A stretch of DNA of 64,000 nt from Actinomyces weissii (GTDB taxonomy: Bacteria; Actinomycetota; Actinomycetes; Actinomycetales; Actinomycetaceae): positions 2,108,001 to 2,172,000 of the forward strand of contig NZ_CP066802.1 of assembly GCF_016598775.1 (NCBI RefSeq). The letters are read 5' to 3'. Below the pieces are notes generated by a model, which saw only the letters and a list, made by a program, of their open reading frames with translations, had not been told where the DNA came from and did no database searches. The position numbers and the translations under genes are program-made. Positions 53,852 through 62,923 of the stretch are shown in pieces; position 1 is the stretch's first letter; each line of letters begins with the position of its first letter.

Positions 53852-55738
53852 TCACAGACGCGGCAGCCGGTCCAGGTCGCGCACGGCCCCCTGGTCGGCG
53901 CTGGTGGCCAGCATGGCGTATGCGCGCAGGGCGGCGCTGACCTGGCGGGGCCGCTCCACGTGCGGGCTCCACGCCGCCTGCCCCCGGGCCTCCTCAGCCG
54001 CCCGGCGCCGCGCGACCTCCGCCTCGTCCACCATCAGCTCGATCCGCCGGGCCGGGATGTCGATCTCGATCCGGTCGCCGTCACGCACCAGCCCGATCAG
54101 CCCGCCCGCCGCCGCCTCCGGGGAGACGTGCCCGATAGACAGCCCGGAGGTCCCGCCCGAGAAGCGCCCGTCCGTGAGCAGGGCGCACTCCTTACCCAGG
54201 TGCATCGACTTGATGTAGGTGGTGGGGTACAGCATCTCCTGCATGCCCGGCCCGCCGCGTGGCCCCTCATGGCTGATGACGACGACGTCGCCCGCCCGGA
54301 CCCGCCCCCCGAGGATCCCCGCTACCGCGTCCTCCTGGGACTCGAAGACCACGGCGCTCCCGGAGAACACCAGGATGGAGGGGTCCACCCCGGCAGTCTT
54401 GACGATGCAGCCCTTCTCGGCGACGTTGCCGAAGAGCACGGCCAGGCCGCCGTCGGCGGAGAAGGCGTGCTCCCGGTCGCGGACCACCCCGGCCGCACGG
54501 TCGGTGTCCAGCGACTCCCAGCGGGAGGCCTGGGAGAACATCTCGGTGGTGCGCACCCCGGCGGGGGCGGCCAGGTAGCCGGTGCGGACCTCCTGGCTCA
54601 GGGCGGAGCCGGGCACGCCGTCGGGGCCGGGGCGGGCAATGTCGTAGGCGGCCAGCGCCTGCGCCAGGGTGCCCTGCATGACGTTGCGTACCTGGGTGTC
54701 CAGCAGCCCGCAGCGGTCCAGCTCGCCCAGGATCCCCATGACGCCGCCCGCCCGGTGCACGTCCTCGATGTGCACCAGGCTGGTGGAGGGGGCCACCTTG
54801 CAAAGGTGCGGTACCACGCGGGAGAGCCGGTCTATGTCGGCCATGCGGAAGTCCACCCCGGCCTCCTGGGCGGCGGCCAGCAGGTGCAGCACGGTGTTGG
54901 TGGAGCCTCCCATGGCGATGTCCAGGCACATGGCGTTCTCGAAGGCCGCCTTGGTGGCGATGGCGCGAGGCAGGACGGTCTCGTCGTCCTGCTCGTAGTA
55001 GGCCTTGGTGATGGCCACTACCTGGCGGCCAGCGGCCCGGAACAGCTCGCCCCGGTCGGCGTGGGTGGCTAGCAGGGTGCCGTTCATGGGCAGGGCCAGG
55101 CCCAGGGCCTCGGTCAGGCAGTTCATGGAGTTGGCGGTGAACATGCCGGAGCAGGAGCCGCAGGTGGGGCAGGCCAGGCGCTCGATGGCGCTGATGGTCT
55201 CCTCGCTCACGGTGGGGTCGGCGGCGTCCATCATGGCGTCGATCAGGTCCAGCTTGCGGCTGGTGCCGTCGGCGGCGGTGGTGCGGCCGGACTCCATGGG
55301 GCCGCCGGAGACGAAGACCGTGGGGATGTTCAGGCGCAGGGCGGCCATGAGCATGCCGGGGGTGATCTTGTCGCAGTTGGAGATGCACACCAGGGCGTCG
55401 GCGCAGTGGGCGGCGGCCATGTACTCCACGGAGTCAGCGATCAGGTCGCGGCTGGGCAGGGAGTAGAGCATGCCGTCGTGCCCCATGGCGATGCCGTCGT
55501 CCACGGCGATGGTGTTGAACTCCTTGGCGATGCCGCCTGCGGCCTCGATCTGCTCGGCCACCAGGCGGCCCACGTCACGCAGGCCGACGTGCCCGGGCAC
55601 GAACTGGGTGAAGGAGTTGGCGACCGCGATGATCGGCTTGCCGAAGTCCTCGTCCTTGACGCCGGTGGCGCGCCACAGGGCGCGGGCCCCCGCCATGTTG
55701 CGGCCGGAGGTGGAGGTGGCGCTGCGGTACTGCGGCAT
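53852..55738 (-). CDS. ilvD: Dihydroxy-acid dehydratase
   Basis: A 628-residue Fe-S dehydratase of valine, isoleucine and leucine synthesis. Cluster cysteines are in [13 protein letters not shown] and [44 protein letters not shown] and the C-terminal [21 protein letters not shown] are conserved. ATG 55738 has AGGAG 5 bases upstream and gives the family N-terminus [20 protein letters not shown]; the open frame extends further without similarity. It is followed by ilvA on the same strand; no ilvBNC genes in the window. Confidence 0.96.
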   Translation of the reverse strand: MPQYRSATSTSGRNMAGARALWRATGVKDEDFGKPIIAVANSFTQFVPGHVGLRDVGRLVAEQIEAAGGIAKEFNTIAVDDGIAMGHDGMLYSLPSRDLIADSVEYMAAAHCADALVCISNCDKITPGMLMAALRLNIPTVFVSGGPMESGRTTAADGTSRKLDLIDAMMDAADPTVSEETISAIERLACPTCGSCSGMFTANSMNCLTEALGLALPMNGTLLATHADRGELFRAAGRQVVAITKAYYEQDDETVLPRAIATKAAFENAMCLDIAMGGSTNTVLHLLAAAQEAGVDFRMADIDRLSRVVPHLCKVAPSTSLVHIEDVHRAGGVMGILGELDRCGLLDTQVRNVMQGTLAQALAAYDIARPGPDGVPGSALSQEVRTGYLAAPAGVRTTEMFSQASRWESLDTDRAAGVVRDREHAFSADGGLAVLFGNVAEKGCIVKTAGVDPSILVFSGSAVVFESQEDAVAGILGGRVRAGDVVVISHEGPRGGPGMQEMLYPTTYIKSMHLGKECALLTDGRFSGGTSGLSIGHVSPEAAAGGLIGLVRDGDRIEIDIPARRIELMVDEAEVARRRAAEEARGQAAWSPHVERPRQVSAALRAYAMLATSADQGAVRDLDRLPRL

Positions 55739-56091
55739 GGGGGCTCCTGGGGTATGGGCGACACGGTGTGCGAAACCTGGGGCCAGGGTAGTGCGCTGGC
55801 CGTGCCGTGCAGCCGTGGGTGTCATCACGCGGACCCCGGGCTGCCTGTGCCCCCGGCAGAGGAGGGGACGGTCACGCACCAGCTGGGCAGCACCTGCGGA
55901 TTGACGACGGCGGGCGGCAGGCGTCGCGACCACCTTCTGCGGCCCCGTCCTAAAGCAGCAGCCAAGCAGCTGCGCAGGCTCGTTCCCTCAAGGAGCCCAA
56001 GGGGCCGTCTCCTGCAGGCACAGCGGTGCCCCCGTCGGGGCGCACGACGACGGGGGCACCGGGGCCAGCCTGGCGGCTCAGCAGCCGCTGG
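55739..56091. other. 353-base gap between FKBP and ilvD genes
   Basis: Holds the ilvD promoter and the FKBP terminator (56024-56061). No gene or leader peptide recognised. Confidence 0.5.
56024..56061 (-). terminator. Terminator hairpin of the FKBP gene
   Basis: CGGTGCCCCCGTCG pairs perfectly with CGACGGGGGCACCG (14 bp), 10-base loop, 30 bases beyond the stop. Confidence 0.75.
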
Positions 56092-56499
56092 TCACATGAC
56101 CCCCAGGATCTCGGTGACGAAGACCAGGGTGGCGCCGCCCTTGATACCGGCCTGGGGCACGCCGCGGTCGCCGTAGCCCAGTTCGGAGGGGATGGACAGC
56201 AGCACACGGGAGCCGACGCGCTGGCCCACCAGGCCGTCGTCCCAGCCGCGGATGACCATGCCGACGCCGATCTGGAAGCTCAGCGGCTGGCCGCGGTCGT
56301 AGGAGTTGTCAAAGACCTCGCCGTTCCAGGACTGGCCCAGGTAGTGGCAGACGATGGTGTCCCCGGCCTCCACCTGCTGGCCGGTACCGGCGTCGAGGAC
56401 CTGGACCTGCAGGCCCTCAGGGGCCTCCTCGCCAGGAAAGCTCAGGACGGGCTTGGTGCCTTTGGCCCCCTCGACGGTGGGCATGCTCGTGTTGATCAT
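56092..56499 (-). CDS. FKBP-type peptidyl-prolyl isomerase
   Basis: A 135-residue single-domain FKBP that catalyses cis-trans isomerisation of Xaa-Pro bonds. Conserved blocks are GDTIVCHYLGQSWNGEVFDNSYDRGQP, FQIGVGMVIRGWDDGLVGQRVGSRVLLSIP and LGYGDRGVPQAGI; active-site aromatic and Asp residues of the family are present. There is no signal peptide, so it is probably cytoplasmic. Flanked by strong hairpins on both sides, so it is a single transcription unit. Confidence 0.94.
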   Translation of the reverse strand: MINTSMPTVEGAKGTKPVLSFPGEEAPEGLQVQVLDAGTGQQVEAGDTIVCHYLGQSWNGEVFDNSYDRGQPLSFQIGVGMVIRGWDDGLVGQRVGSRVLLSIPSELGYGDRGVPQAGIKGGATLVFVTEILGVM

Positions 56500-56521
56500 G
56501 GCCCCAGGCTACGGGAGGACA

Positions 56522-56574
56522 AGCGCCTGCCACCACCGCGGTTCCAGCTCTGCTCCACGGTGGTGGCAGGCGCT
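56522..56574 (-). terminator. Terminator hairpin of the BI-1 gene
   Basis: AGCGCCTGCCACCACCG pairs perfectly with CGGTGGTGGCAGGCGCT (17 bp) around a 19-base loop, 50 bases beyond the stop. Confidence 0.75.
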
Positions 56575-56624
56575 AGGTCAGTGGCCGGGCGTCTCAGCCC
56601 CGGCCAGGCGTCAGCCCGCAGGAC

Positions 56625-57605
56625 TCAGTTCTCGCGCAGGATCGCCAGGATCCGCAGGAACTCCACGTACATCCACACCAGGGTGACCACCAGGCCGAAG
56701 GCGCCAGCCCAGGCGTAGCGGGTGGGCAGCCCCTGCTCCACGCCCTGCTGGATGGCCTCGAAGTCCAGCACCAGGCTCAGGGCCGCCATGACCACCGCGA
56801 GCAGGCCGATCACCAGTCCGAGCGGGATACCAGCGACCGTCACGCCCCGCAGCCCCCACGGGTCGGAGACTACGCCGGTGACCATCAGCCCGAAGTTCAC
56901 CAGGGAGAACACCAGGTAGCCGCCCATGGCGATCAGCAGGACCTTGCTGGCCTTGGCGGACAGGCGGAACCCGGCCCGGGTGTAGGCCAGCAGCATCACG
57001 CCGAAGGTGGCCGCGCTGGCCAGCACCGCCTGCAGCACGATACCGGGGTAGAGGTTCTCCATGATCCCGGAGAAGCCGCCCAGCATGGCCCCCTCGAACA
57101 CGGCGTAGGCCATGATCAGCAGCGGGCTGGGCTCACGCTTGAAGGTGTTGACCAGGCCCAGGACCAGCGCGCCGACGGCCCCGATCGCCAGGGCCCCCAG
57201 CCCGAGCGCCCCGAGCCTGGCGTCCGTGGAGGACACCATCCCCCAGGTCACCGCCCCGGTAGCCAGGATCACCGCGAAGATCCCGGCGGTGCGCATGACG
57301 ACGTCGTCGTAGGTCATCCGGCCCCGGTCCACGTTGGTGGCCGACGGCGCCGCGTACTGCTGCTCCAGGTGGCTGAGCTGCTGCGGGCTCACGTCGCCGT
57401 AGCCGCTGGCGGGCCGCTGCGAGGTGGGGGCGCCGTAACCGGCCCCGTAGCCGTAAGGCCCGCTCGACGCGTACTGGTCTGCCGGGAGGCCCTGCCCGCG
57501 CTGCCCCACCTGGTAGCCCGGCATGGTCGGGTATCCAGCGGGCGTCGTCAGGGTGGCGGCGCGGCCGTTGAAGGCCGGGTTCTTGGTGAAGAAGGGGTTA
57601 GACAT
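56625..57605 (-). CDS. Bax inhibitor-1/YccA family membrane protein
   Basis: A 326-residue protein. About 100 N-terminal residues are Gly/Tyr/Pro/Gln-rich and probably disordered. Seven membrane segments follow, from MRTAGIFAVILATGAVTWGMV to AGAFGLVVTLVWMYVEFLRILAIL. Family landmarks are VFEGAMLGGFSGIME and LDFEAIQQGVEQGLPTRYAW, the latter holding acidic pore residues. Related proteins are pH-sensitive Ca2+ leak channels; function in actinobacteria is not established. Confidence 0.92.
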   Translation of the reverse strand: MSNPFFTKNPAFNGRAATLTTPAGYPTMPGYQVGQRGQGLPADQYASSGPYGYGAGYGAPTSQRPASGYGDVSPQQLSHLEQQYAAPSATNVDRGRMTYDDVVMRTAGIFAVILATGAVTWGMVSSTDARLGALGLGALAIGAVGALVLGLVNTFKREPSPLLIMAYAVFEGAMLGGFSGIMENLYPGIVLQAVLASAATFGVMLLAYTRAGFRLSAKASKVLLIAMGGYLVFSLVNFGLMVTGVVSDPWGLRGVTVAGIPLGLVIGLLAVVMAALSLVLDFEAIQQGVEQGLPTRYAWAGAFGLVVTLVWMYVEFLRILAILREN

Positions 57606-57898
57606 CTGCTCTCCGATTCCTTGTCAGACCAGGGGCACCTGGTGCAACAAGCCCATTGTGCCAGGCATTCCCCTGGAGGCTACGGGCAGGACTGCACAGT
57701 GGCTAGAGCACCCTGGTCCGCCCCAGCGTCCCAGCCTGACCGCTAAGGGGCCTCCTCCCAGAGGATGAGCAGCCTCCACCTGCAGGCACCCACCTGGGCG
57801 CCAGCGATTTCCTCTGAGCGGCCGATCTGGCGCGGGCCGCCGGTTACTAGCCTGGATACATCACGCAGGAAAGCCGCTATAACCGAAAGGCCCCGCTC

Positions 57899-58834
57899 AT
57901 GATCGAAGCAGTCAACCTCAGCAAGCGTTACGGCAGCAAGCTCGCCGTCGACAACGTCTCCTTCACGGTGGAGCCCGGCACCGTGACCGGGTTCCTGGGC
58001 CCCAACGGCGCCGGCAAGTCCACCACCATGCGCATGATCATGGGCCTGGACCGGCCCACCTCCGGCTCAGTCACGGTCAACGGCAAGCCCTACCGGGAGC
58101 TGAAGGCCCCCCTGTGCGAGGTAGGTGCGCTGCTGGACGCCAAGGGACTGCACGGCTCGCGCACCGCCCGCGCCCACCTGCTGCAGCTGGCGGTCTCCAA
58201 CGGCATCCCCACCCGGAGGGTGGATGAGGTGCTGGAGCTGACCGGCCTGACCAGCGTGGCCAAGAAGCGCGTAAAGGGGTTCTCCCTGGGCATGGGCCAG
58301 CGCCTGGGCATGGCCGCCGCCCTGCTGGGGGACCCGCAGGTGCTGATCTTTGACGAGCCCGTCAACGGCCTGGACCCCGAGGGCGTCAAGTGGGTCCGTG
58401 AGACCTGCCGCGCCCTGGCCGCGGAGGGACGCACGGTGTTCATCTCCTCCCACCTGATGAGCGAGATGTCCCAGACCGCCGACCACCTCCTGGTCATCGG
58501 CCGGGGCCGCATCCTCACCTCCGGCCCGGTGGACCAGGTGATCTCCTCCGCCACCTCGGACCGGGTGCGCGTCACCTCCCCCCAGGCGGAGGCGCTCGCG
58601 CAGGCTCTGACCTCCCGCGGCATCCAGGCCGTGGCCACCGCCCCCGGGGTGCTGGAGACGACGACGGCGAGCGCCGCGCAGGTCGGTGAGACCGCCGCCG
58701 CCCACGGGGTGGTGCTGCACGAGCTGACCACCGTCAAGGCCTCCCTGGAGGAGGCCTACCTGGAGCTGACCAGCGGGGAGGTGGAGTACACCACCGGCTC
58801 CACCACCTCCCTGTCACCGGCCCAGGCCGCCTGA
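57899..58834 (+). CDS. ABC-2 type exporter, ATPase subunit
   Basis: A 311-residue ATPase that energises the permease encoded next. Walker A is GPNGAGKST, the signature is FSLGMGQRLGMAAAL (a common variant of LSGGQ in this class), Walker B is VLIFDEPVNGLDPEG and the switch His is in FISSHLMSEM. The C-terminal 90 residues match the DrrA/CcmA-like extension. GAAAGG lies 10 bases before ATG. The subfamily includes antibiotic and lantibiotic exporters; the two-component system downstream supports induction by an external compound. Confidence 0.92.
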   Translation: MIEAVNLSKRYGSKLAVDNVSFTVEPGTVTGFLGPNGAGKSTTMRMIMGLDRPTSGSVTVNGKPYRELKAPLCEVGALLDAKGLHGSRTARAHLLQLAVSNGIPTRRVDEVLELTGLTSVAKKRVKGFSLGMGQRLGMAAALLGDPQVLIFDEPVNGLDPEGVKWVRETCRALAAEGRTVFISSHLMSEMSQTADHLLVIGRGRILTSGPVDQVISSATSDRVRVTSPQAEALAQALTSRGIQAVATAPGVLETTTASAAQVGETAAAHGVVLHELTTVKASLEEAYLELTSGEVEYTTGSTTSLSPAQAA

Positions 58835-58866
58835 ACCACCAAGCCATACCCGAAGGAAGAACGACC

Positions 58867-59709
58867 ATGAGCACCGCCGTCACCGCCCCGTCCACCCCCC
58901 AGTCCCGCCCCCGCCTGCGCATCCAAGGCAGGCAGAGCTTCCTGACCCTGGTCCGCTCCGAGTGGATCAAGGTCCGTTCCGTGGTATCCACCTGGGTCAC
59001 TGCCGCCCTGACCGTGTCCATCACCGTGCTGCTGGGCGCCGGCCTGGCGATCGGCTACTCCCAGACCCCTGAGATGGCTGAGCAGGCCAAGCACATGATC
59101 GCTGCCGGCTCGGCCTTCGGACACCTGGTGGTGGCCGTGCTCGGAGCCCTGGTGATCACCGGTGAGTACGGCTCCGGGCAGATCCGCTCCTCCCTGGCCG
59201 CCGCCCCGCAGCGCACCCGGCTGATGGCCGCCAAGGTGCTGGTCGTCTCCGCGCTGGCCTTCCTCCTGGGAGCCTTCTCCGTGCTGCTGTCCTGGGCCGT
59301 CTCCGCCCCCTTCATGGGGGAGCACGCCGGCTCCCTGGCCGACGCCCACTACCTGGGCTACGTGTGGGGCACCGGCCTGAGCTTCGTGGTCATCACCGTG
59401 ATGTCCCTGGCCCTGGGCTACCTGCTGCGCTCCACCGCGGGCGCGATCACCGTGAGCATGGTGCTGCTCTTCGTGCTGCAGATCCCCCTGGGCCTGGCAG
59501 CCATGAAGTGGCAGTCGGTCCTCTGGGTGGTCAACCTGCTGCCCGGGGGCGCCGTGCAGGCCCTGGCTGACCCCCACAGCCTGGTCCACACCTGGGGCGC
59601 TGAGGGCTCCTACACCCTCTCCCAGCCGCTGACGGTGGCCGTCGCCGCCGCCTGGGCCCTGGTGCCGCTGCTCGCCGCCTGGGTCACCTTCATCAAGCGC
59701 GACGCCTGA
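58867..59709 (+). CDS. ABC-2 type exporter, permease subunit
   Basis: A 280-residue membrane protein with six predicted helices, among them VSTWVTAALTVSITVLLGAGLAIG, FGHLVVAVLGALVITGEYG, AITVSMVLLFVLQIPLG and LTVAVAAAWALVPLLAAWV. The ITGEYGSGQIRSSLAAAPQRTRLMAAK segment is a hallmark of actinobacterial ABC-2 permeases next to such ATPases. It starts 32 bases after the ATPase gene with GAAGGA upstream. A strong intrinsic terminator follows the stop. Confidence 0.9.
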   Translation: MSTAVTAPSTPQSRPRLRIQGRQSFLTLVRSEWIKVRSVVSTWVTAALTVSITVLLGAGLAIGYSQTPEMAEQAKHMIAAGSAFGHLVVAVLGALVITGEYGSGQIRSSLAAAPQRTRLMAAKVLVVSALAFLLGAFSVLLSWAVSAPFMGEHAGSLADAHYLGYVWGTGLSFVVITVMSLALGYLLRSTAGAITVSMVLLFVLQIPLGLAAMKWQSVLWVVNLLPGGAVQALADPHSLVHTWGAEGSYTLSQPLTVAVAAAWALVPLLAAWVTFIKRDA

Positions 59710-59727
59710 GCAGGTAGCCGCTGGCCA

Positions 59728-59777
59728 GGAAGGAGGGCGGGCGCGGGCCCCAATGGCCCCGCGCCCGCCCTCCTTCC
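59728..59777 (+). terminator. Intrinsic terminator after the ABC-2 exporter
   Basis: A perfect 20-bp GC-rich stem (arms 59728-59747 and 59758-59777) with a 10-base loop, followed by GTTTGAATA. It lies 19 bases beyond the permease stop and separates the exporter from the two-component system. Confidence 0.85.
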
Positions 59778-59833
59778 GTTTGAATAGGTCCGTGACCAAG
59801 GCTGAGGAAGACGCCCTTGAACCGAGGCAAGCC

Positions 59834-61336
59834 ATGACTGTCCCGCCCCGCATCATGCGGGTGGCGGCCTGGCAGGACGCGCACCCGCAGCTGGTGGACG
59901 CCGCCGTCGCCGTGCTCATCTGCCTGCTCAACATCCCCTTGGGCCTGGAGACGCTCGACCATGAGGGCCCCTCCGTCGACTCCTCTGCCACGAGACTGGT
60001 GTCCGTGGCGGCTATCGTGGTGGTCGGGACGGCGCTGCTGCTCCGCCGTCGTTATCCGCTGGCCGTGTGGCTGGTGACCAGCCTGACGCTGCCGGTCGCC
60101 CTGCTGGGGTCCGAACAGCTGCTGGACCTCAGCTTCGAGCAGAAGCGCCAGCTGTTCACCTCCTTGCCGACGCTCAGCCTGCTGGCCGTCCCCCTGACCG
60201 TCGGCACCGTCACCACCCACAGGGCCATGCGGCTGGGCCTGCTGGCCTTCCTGGTCTCCACCGCCGCGGAGACCGCCACCGTCAGCACCCTCTACCCCGT
60301 CAAGGGAGTGCCGGACCTGTTCTCAAACGTCTTCCCCTTCGCCCTGGTGAACCTGATAGGTCTGCTCACGGGCACCCTGCTGCGCGTGCACCGGCAGACG
60401 CTTGAGGACACCAAGGCCTACGCAGCCCGCGCTGCCCTGGCCTCCGAGCAGCGTGCCCTGCTGGCGGCCGCCACCGAGCGAAGCCGGATCGCCCGGGAGA
60501 TGCACGACGTGATCGCCCACTCCCTGGCAGTGATGATCACCATGGCGGACGGCGCGGCGGCCACGATCGACCGCAGCCCTGAGCGGGCCAAGGAGGCCCT
60601 GGGCGTGCTGGCGGAGACGGGCCGCTCAGCCCTGGCCGACACCCGCCGTCTGGTGGGGGTGCTCCGGGAGGACCCAGGTGCCAGCTCGGCGGGCGACGAC
60701 GGCACCGTCCTGCGGGGGGCGGCCACGGCCACTCCCCCGCCACCCGCCCTGGGGCCAGCGCCAGCCAGCGCCCCACAGGTGCGGGACCTGCCCGTGCCCG
60801 AGTTCGCGCCCCCCGGCACCGTCGTCCCCGTGGAGCCCTCCGCCCCGATCGCGGACCTGCGGGCGGACGCCACCACCGGCCAGGACACCTCCACCGGGGG
60901 CACCCCCACCGCCCCCGCACCGGAGTCAGCCGACCTGGAGGTGCTGGTCCAGCGTTTCAAGACGGCGGGCGTGCCCGTCACCTACACCTGGAACGGAGCC
61001 CCCCTGCCGGACGACAAGGGGCTGCAGCTGACCCTGTTCCGCATCGCCCAGGAGGCCCTGACCAATGTGCTGCGCTACGCCCCCACCACCCGCAGCGTGA
61101 AGGTGCAGGTGGACCGGCACACGGGCACGGTGGTGCTGCTGGTGCAGAATGATGCCGCCCCCGGCTCCACCCCCATGCACGGCTCCGGCAAGGGCCTGAT
61201 CGGGATGCGGGAGCGCGCCGCCGTCTATGGTGGGCAGCTGCAGGCAGGGCCAACCGCACAAGGCTGGCAGGTCCGGGCGATACTGCGCTGGGACGAGACT
61301 GACGAAGGAAGCACTTCATGGCAGAGACCATCATGA
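59834..61336 (+). CDS. Sensor histidine kinase (NarL/LuxR-type partner, HisKA_3)
   Basis: A 500-residue membrane kinase. Several helices occupy the first 190 residues (VDAAVAVLICLLNIPLGL, VSVAAIVVVGTALLL, AVWLVTSLTLPVALLG, LSLLAVPLTVGTVT). The HisKA_3 box is RSRIAREMHDVIAHSLAVM (His near residue 223). A Pro/Ala-rich linker (about 296-369) is followed by the HATPase with EALTNVLRYAP (N box) and GKGLIGMRERAAVYGG (G box). ATG 59834 has GAGG 7 bases upstream; earlier in-frame starts lie at or near the terminator hairpin. It overlaps the response regulator gene by 19 bases. Signal unknown; the exporter upstream is a likely target. Confidence 0.92.
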   Translation: MTVPPRIMRVAAWQDAHPQLVDAAVAVLICLLNIPLGLETLDHEGPSVDSSATRLVSVAAIVVVGTALLLRRRYPLAVWLVTSLTLPVALLGSEQLLDLSFEQKRQLFTSLPTLSLLAVPLTVGTVTTHRAMRLGLLAFLVSTAAETATVSTLYPVKGVPDLFSNVFPFALVNLIGLLTGTLLRVHRQTLEDTKAYAARAALASEQRALLAAATERSRIAREMHDVIAHSLAVMITMADGAAATIDRSPERAKEALGVLAETGRSALADTRRLVGVLREDPGASSAGDDGTVLRGAATATPPPPALGPAPASAPQVRDLPVPEFAPPGTVVPVEPSAPIADLRADATTGQDTSTGGTPTAPAPESADLEVLVQRFKTAGVPVTYTWNGAPLPDDKGLQLTLFRIAQEALTNVLRYAPTTRSVKVQVDRHTGTVVLLVQNDAAPGSTPMHGSGKGLIGMRERAAVYGGQLQAGPTAQGWQVRAILRWDETDEGSTSWQRPS

Positions 61337-62049
61337 GCCCCGAGGACAGCCCGGAGGAGCGGCCGCAGCAGGACGCCGGGACGCCGTCGCCCATCCGGGT
61401 GGTGCTGGCTGACGACCAGGCCCTGATGCGGATGGGCTTCCGCATGGTGCTGGAGGCTGAGGACGGTATCGAGGTCGTGGGCGAGGCCTCCGACGGCAGC
61501 TCGGCGGTGGCCCAGGCCCGGGCGCTGCGCCCCGACGTGATCCTCATGGACGTGCGTATGCCGGGCATGAACGGCATTGAGGCCACTGAGGCGATCACCG
61601 CCCAGTGCCCCGCCACCAAGGTCCTGATCCTGACCACCTTCGACCTGGACGAGTACGCCTTCGCCGGGCTCAAGGCGGGGGCGGCGGGCTTCCTGCTCAA
61701 GGACACCCGCCCGGCGGACCTGGCGGAGGCGATCCGCACGGTGGCCGGTGGGGAGGCGGTGGTCTCGCCCCGGGTCACGCGGCGGATGCTGGAGATGTTC
61801 GCCTCCCGCCTGCCCGACTCCGGGCCCGTGGCCCAGGCCGAGGACCCCCGCGTGGCCGCACTGACGCCCCGCGAGCGGGAGATCCTGGTGCTGATGGCCC
61901 ACGGGCTGTCCAACGCGGAGATCGCCGAGTCGCTGGTGGTCTCGGCCACCACCGTGAAGACCCACGTGGGCAACGTGCTGGCCAAGTTCAACGTGCGGGA
62001 CCGGGTGCAGGCGGTGGTGGTCGCCTACGAGAGCGGCCTGATGTCCTGA
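61318..62049 (+). CDS. LuxR/NarL-family response regulator
   Basis: A 243-residue DNA-binding regulator, partner of the kinase it overlaps. The receiver domain has VVLADDQALMRMGF (acidic pocket), VILMDVRMPGMNGIEA (phospho-Asp) and LLKDTRPADL (Lys). The C-terminal HTH is LTPREREILVLMAHGLSNAEIAESLVVSATTVKTHVGNVLAKFNVRDRVQAVVVAYE-type, with a normal LuxR recognition helix. The first 25 residues are a hydrophilic extension. It probably controls the ABC-2 exporter genes. Confidence 0.94.
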   Translation: MAETIMSPEDSPEERPQQDAGTPSPIRVVLADDQALMRMGFRMVLEAEDGIEVVGEASDGSSAVAQARALRPDVILMDVRMPGMNGIEATEAITAQCPATKVLILTTFDLDEYAFAGLKAGAAGFLLKDTRPADLAEAIRTVAGGEAVVSPRVTRRMLEMFASRLPDSGPVAQAEDPRVAALTPREREILVLMAHGLSNAEIAESLVVSATTVKTHVGNVLAKFNVRDRVQAVVVAYESGLMS

Positions 62050-62179
62050 GGACCGCCGCCCGGTGGGCCCGCCGGCTCAGGGGGCACTGGCGATCAGGTC
62101 GAGGTCTTCAAGCGCCGCCCCGCAGGCCCGCCGGCTCAGGGCTCTCCACAGCCAGGATCGTTTATAAGGCCGTCTCTTC

Positions 62180-62286
62180 TAAGGTCACCCTTACCGAACT
62201 CGCGAGCCATATGTCCCGGTCTCGCGAGACCGGGACATCGGTACCGCGAGACCGGGACATATGCACCACGAGACCGGTACGCACTG
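62180..62286. repeat. CGAGACCGG-family intergenic repeat, copy C (five-unit array)
   Basis: Reverse-oriented units at 62194-62202 (degenerate) and 62216-62224, forward units at 62225-62233, 62247-62255 and 62269-62277. All same-strand neighbours are exactly 22 bp apart. The inner pair forms the perfect 28-bp palindrome 62211-62238. The array sits between convergent genes and ends 4 bases from the pth stop. Confidence 0.88.
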
Positions 62287-62289
62287 GAC

Positions 62290-62886
62290 TCAGGCGGAGC
62301 GCAGGCGCTGCTGGACGATCTCAAAGCCCACCGTCACCACGGCCTCGACGGCGTCAGCCGCCTGCTCCAGGGTCACGGCCAGCTCCTCACGCTCCCGGGA
62401 CGGGAAGTCCGAGAGCACGTAGTCGGCGGGGTCCTGCCGCCCCGGGGGACGGCCCACCCCCACCCGCAGGCGGGCGTAGTCGCGGGTCCCCAAGGCCTGG
62501 GAGACGGAGCGCAGGCCGTTGTGCCCACCCTCGCCACCACCCCGCTTGAGCCGCAGCTGGTGGGCGGGCAGGTCCAGCTCGTCGTGCACCACCAGCAGCC
62601 GCGCCGTCGGGTCGATCCCGTAGAACTGGGCCAGCGCCTTGACCGGCCCCCCGGACAGGTTCATGAAGGCCGCTGGCTCAGCCAGCACCACCCGTGGCCC
62701 CGGGGCGCCCCCCGGCAGCAGGCCCAGCCGCACCTCCGCCACCTGGGCGCGGGCCTTGTGCCGGGTGAGCCGAGACCCGGCACGCCCCGCCAGCAGCTCG
62801 ACCACCATGTGGCCGACGTTGTGACGGTTCCGCGCGTACCGGGCCTCGGGGTTCCCCAGCCCGACGACGAGCCAGGGGTCACTCAC
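62290..62886 (-). CDS. pth: Peptidyl-tRNA hydrolase
   Basis: A 198-residue enzyme that releases peptides from dropped-off peptidyl-tRNA. The fold begins [24 protein letters not shown]; the catalytic His is in [43 protein letters not shown] and GGHNGLRSV are conserved. It lies 37 bases downstream of the L25 gene on the same strand, a common bacterial arrangement (rplY-pth), so the two are probably one transcript. Confidence 0.96.
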   Translation of the reverse strand: MSDPWLVVGLGNPEARYARNRHNVGHMVVELLAGRAGSRLTRHKARAQVAEVRLGLLPGGAPGPRVVLAEPAAFMNLSGGPVKALAQFYGIDPTARLLVVHDELDLPAHQLRLKRGGGEGGHNGLRSVSQALGTRDYARLRVGVGRPPGRQDPADYVLSDFPSREREELAVTLEQAADAVEAVVTVGFEIVQQRLRSA

Positions 62887-62923
62887 AGCGTCTCCTCAGC
62901 AGCACCCTGCCTGTTCAGGCGGC

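Noticed and set aside
62180..62286. CRISPR or intrinsic terminator
   Set aside because: The units are 9-mers at 22-bp period in both orientations with near-identical spacers. As a terminator it would be oversized, and the same sequence occurs away from gene ends (53462).
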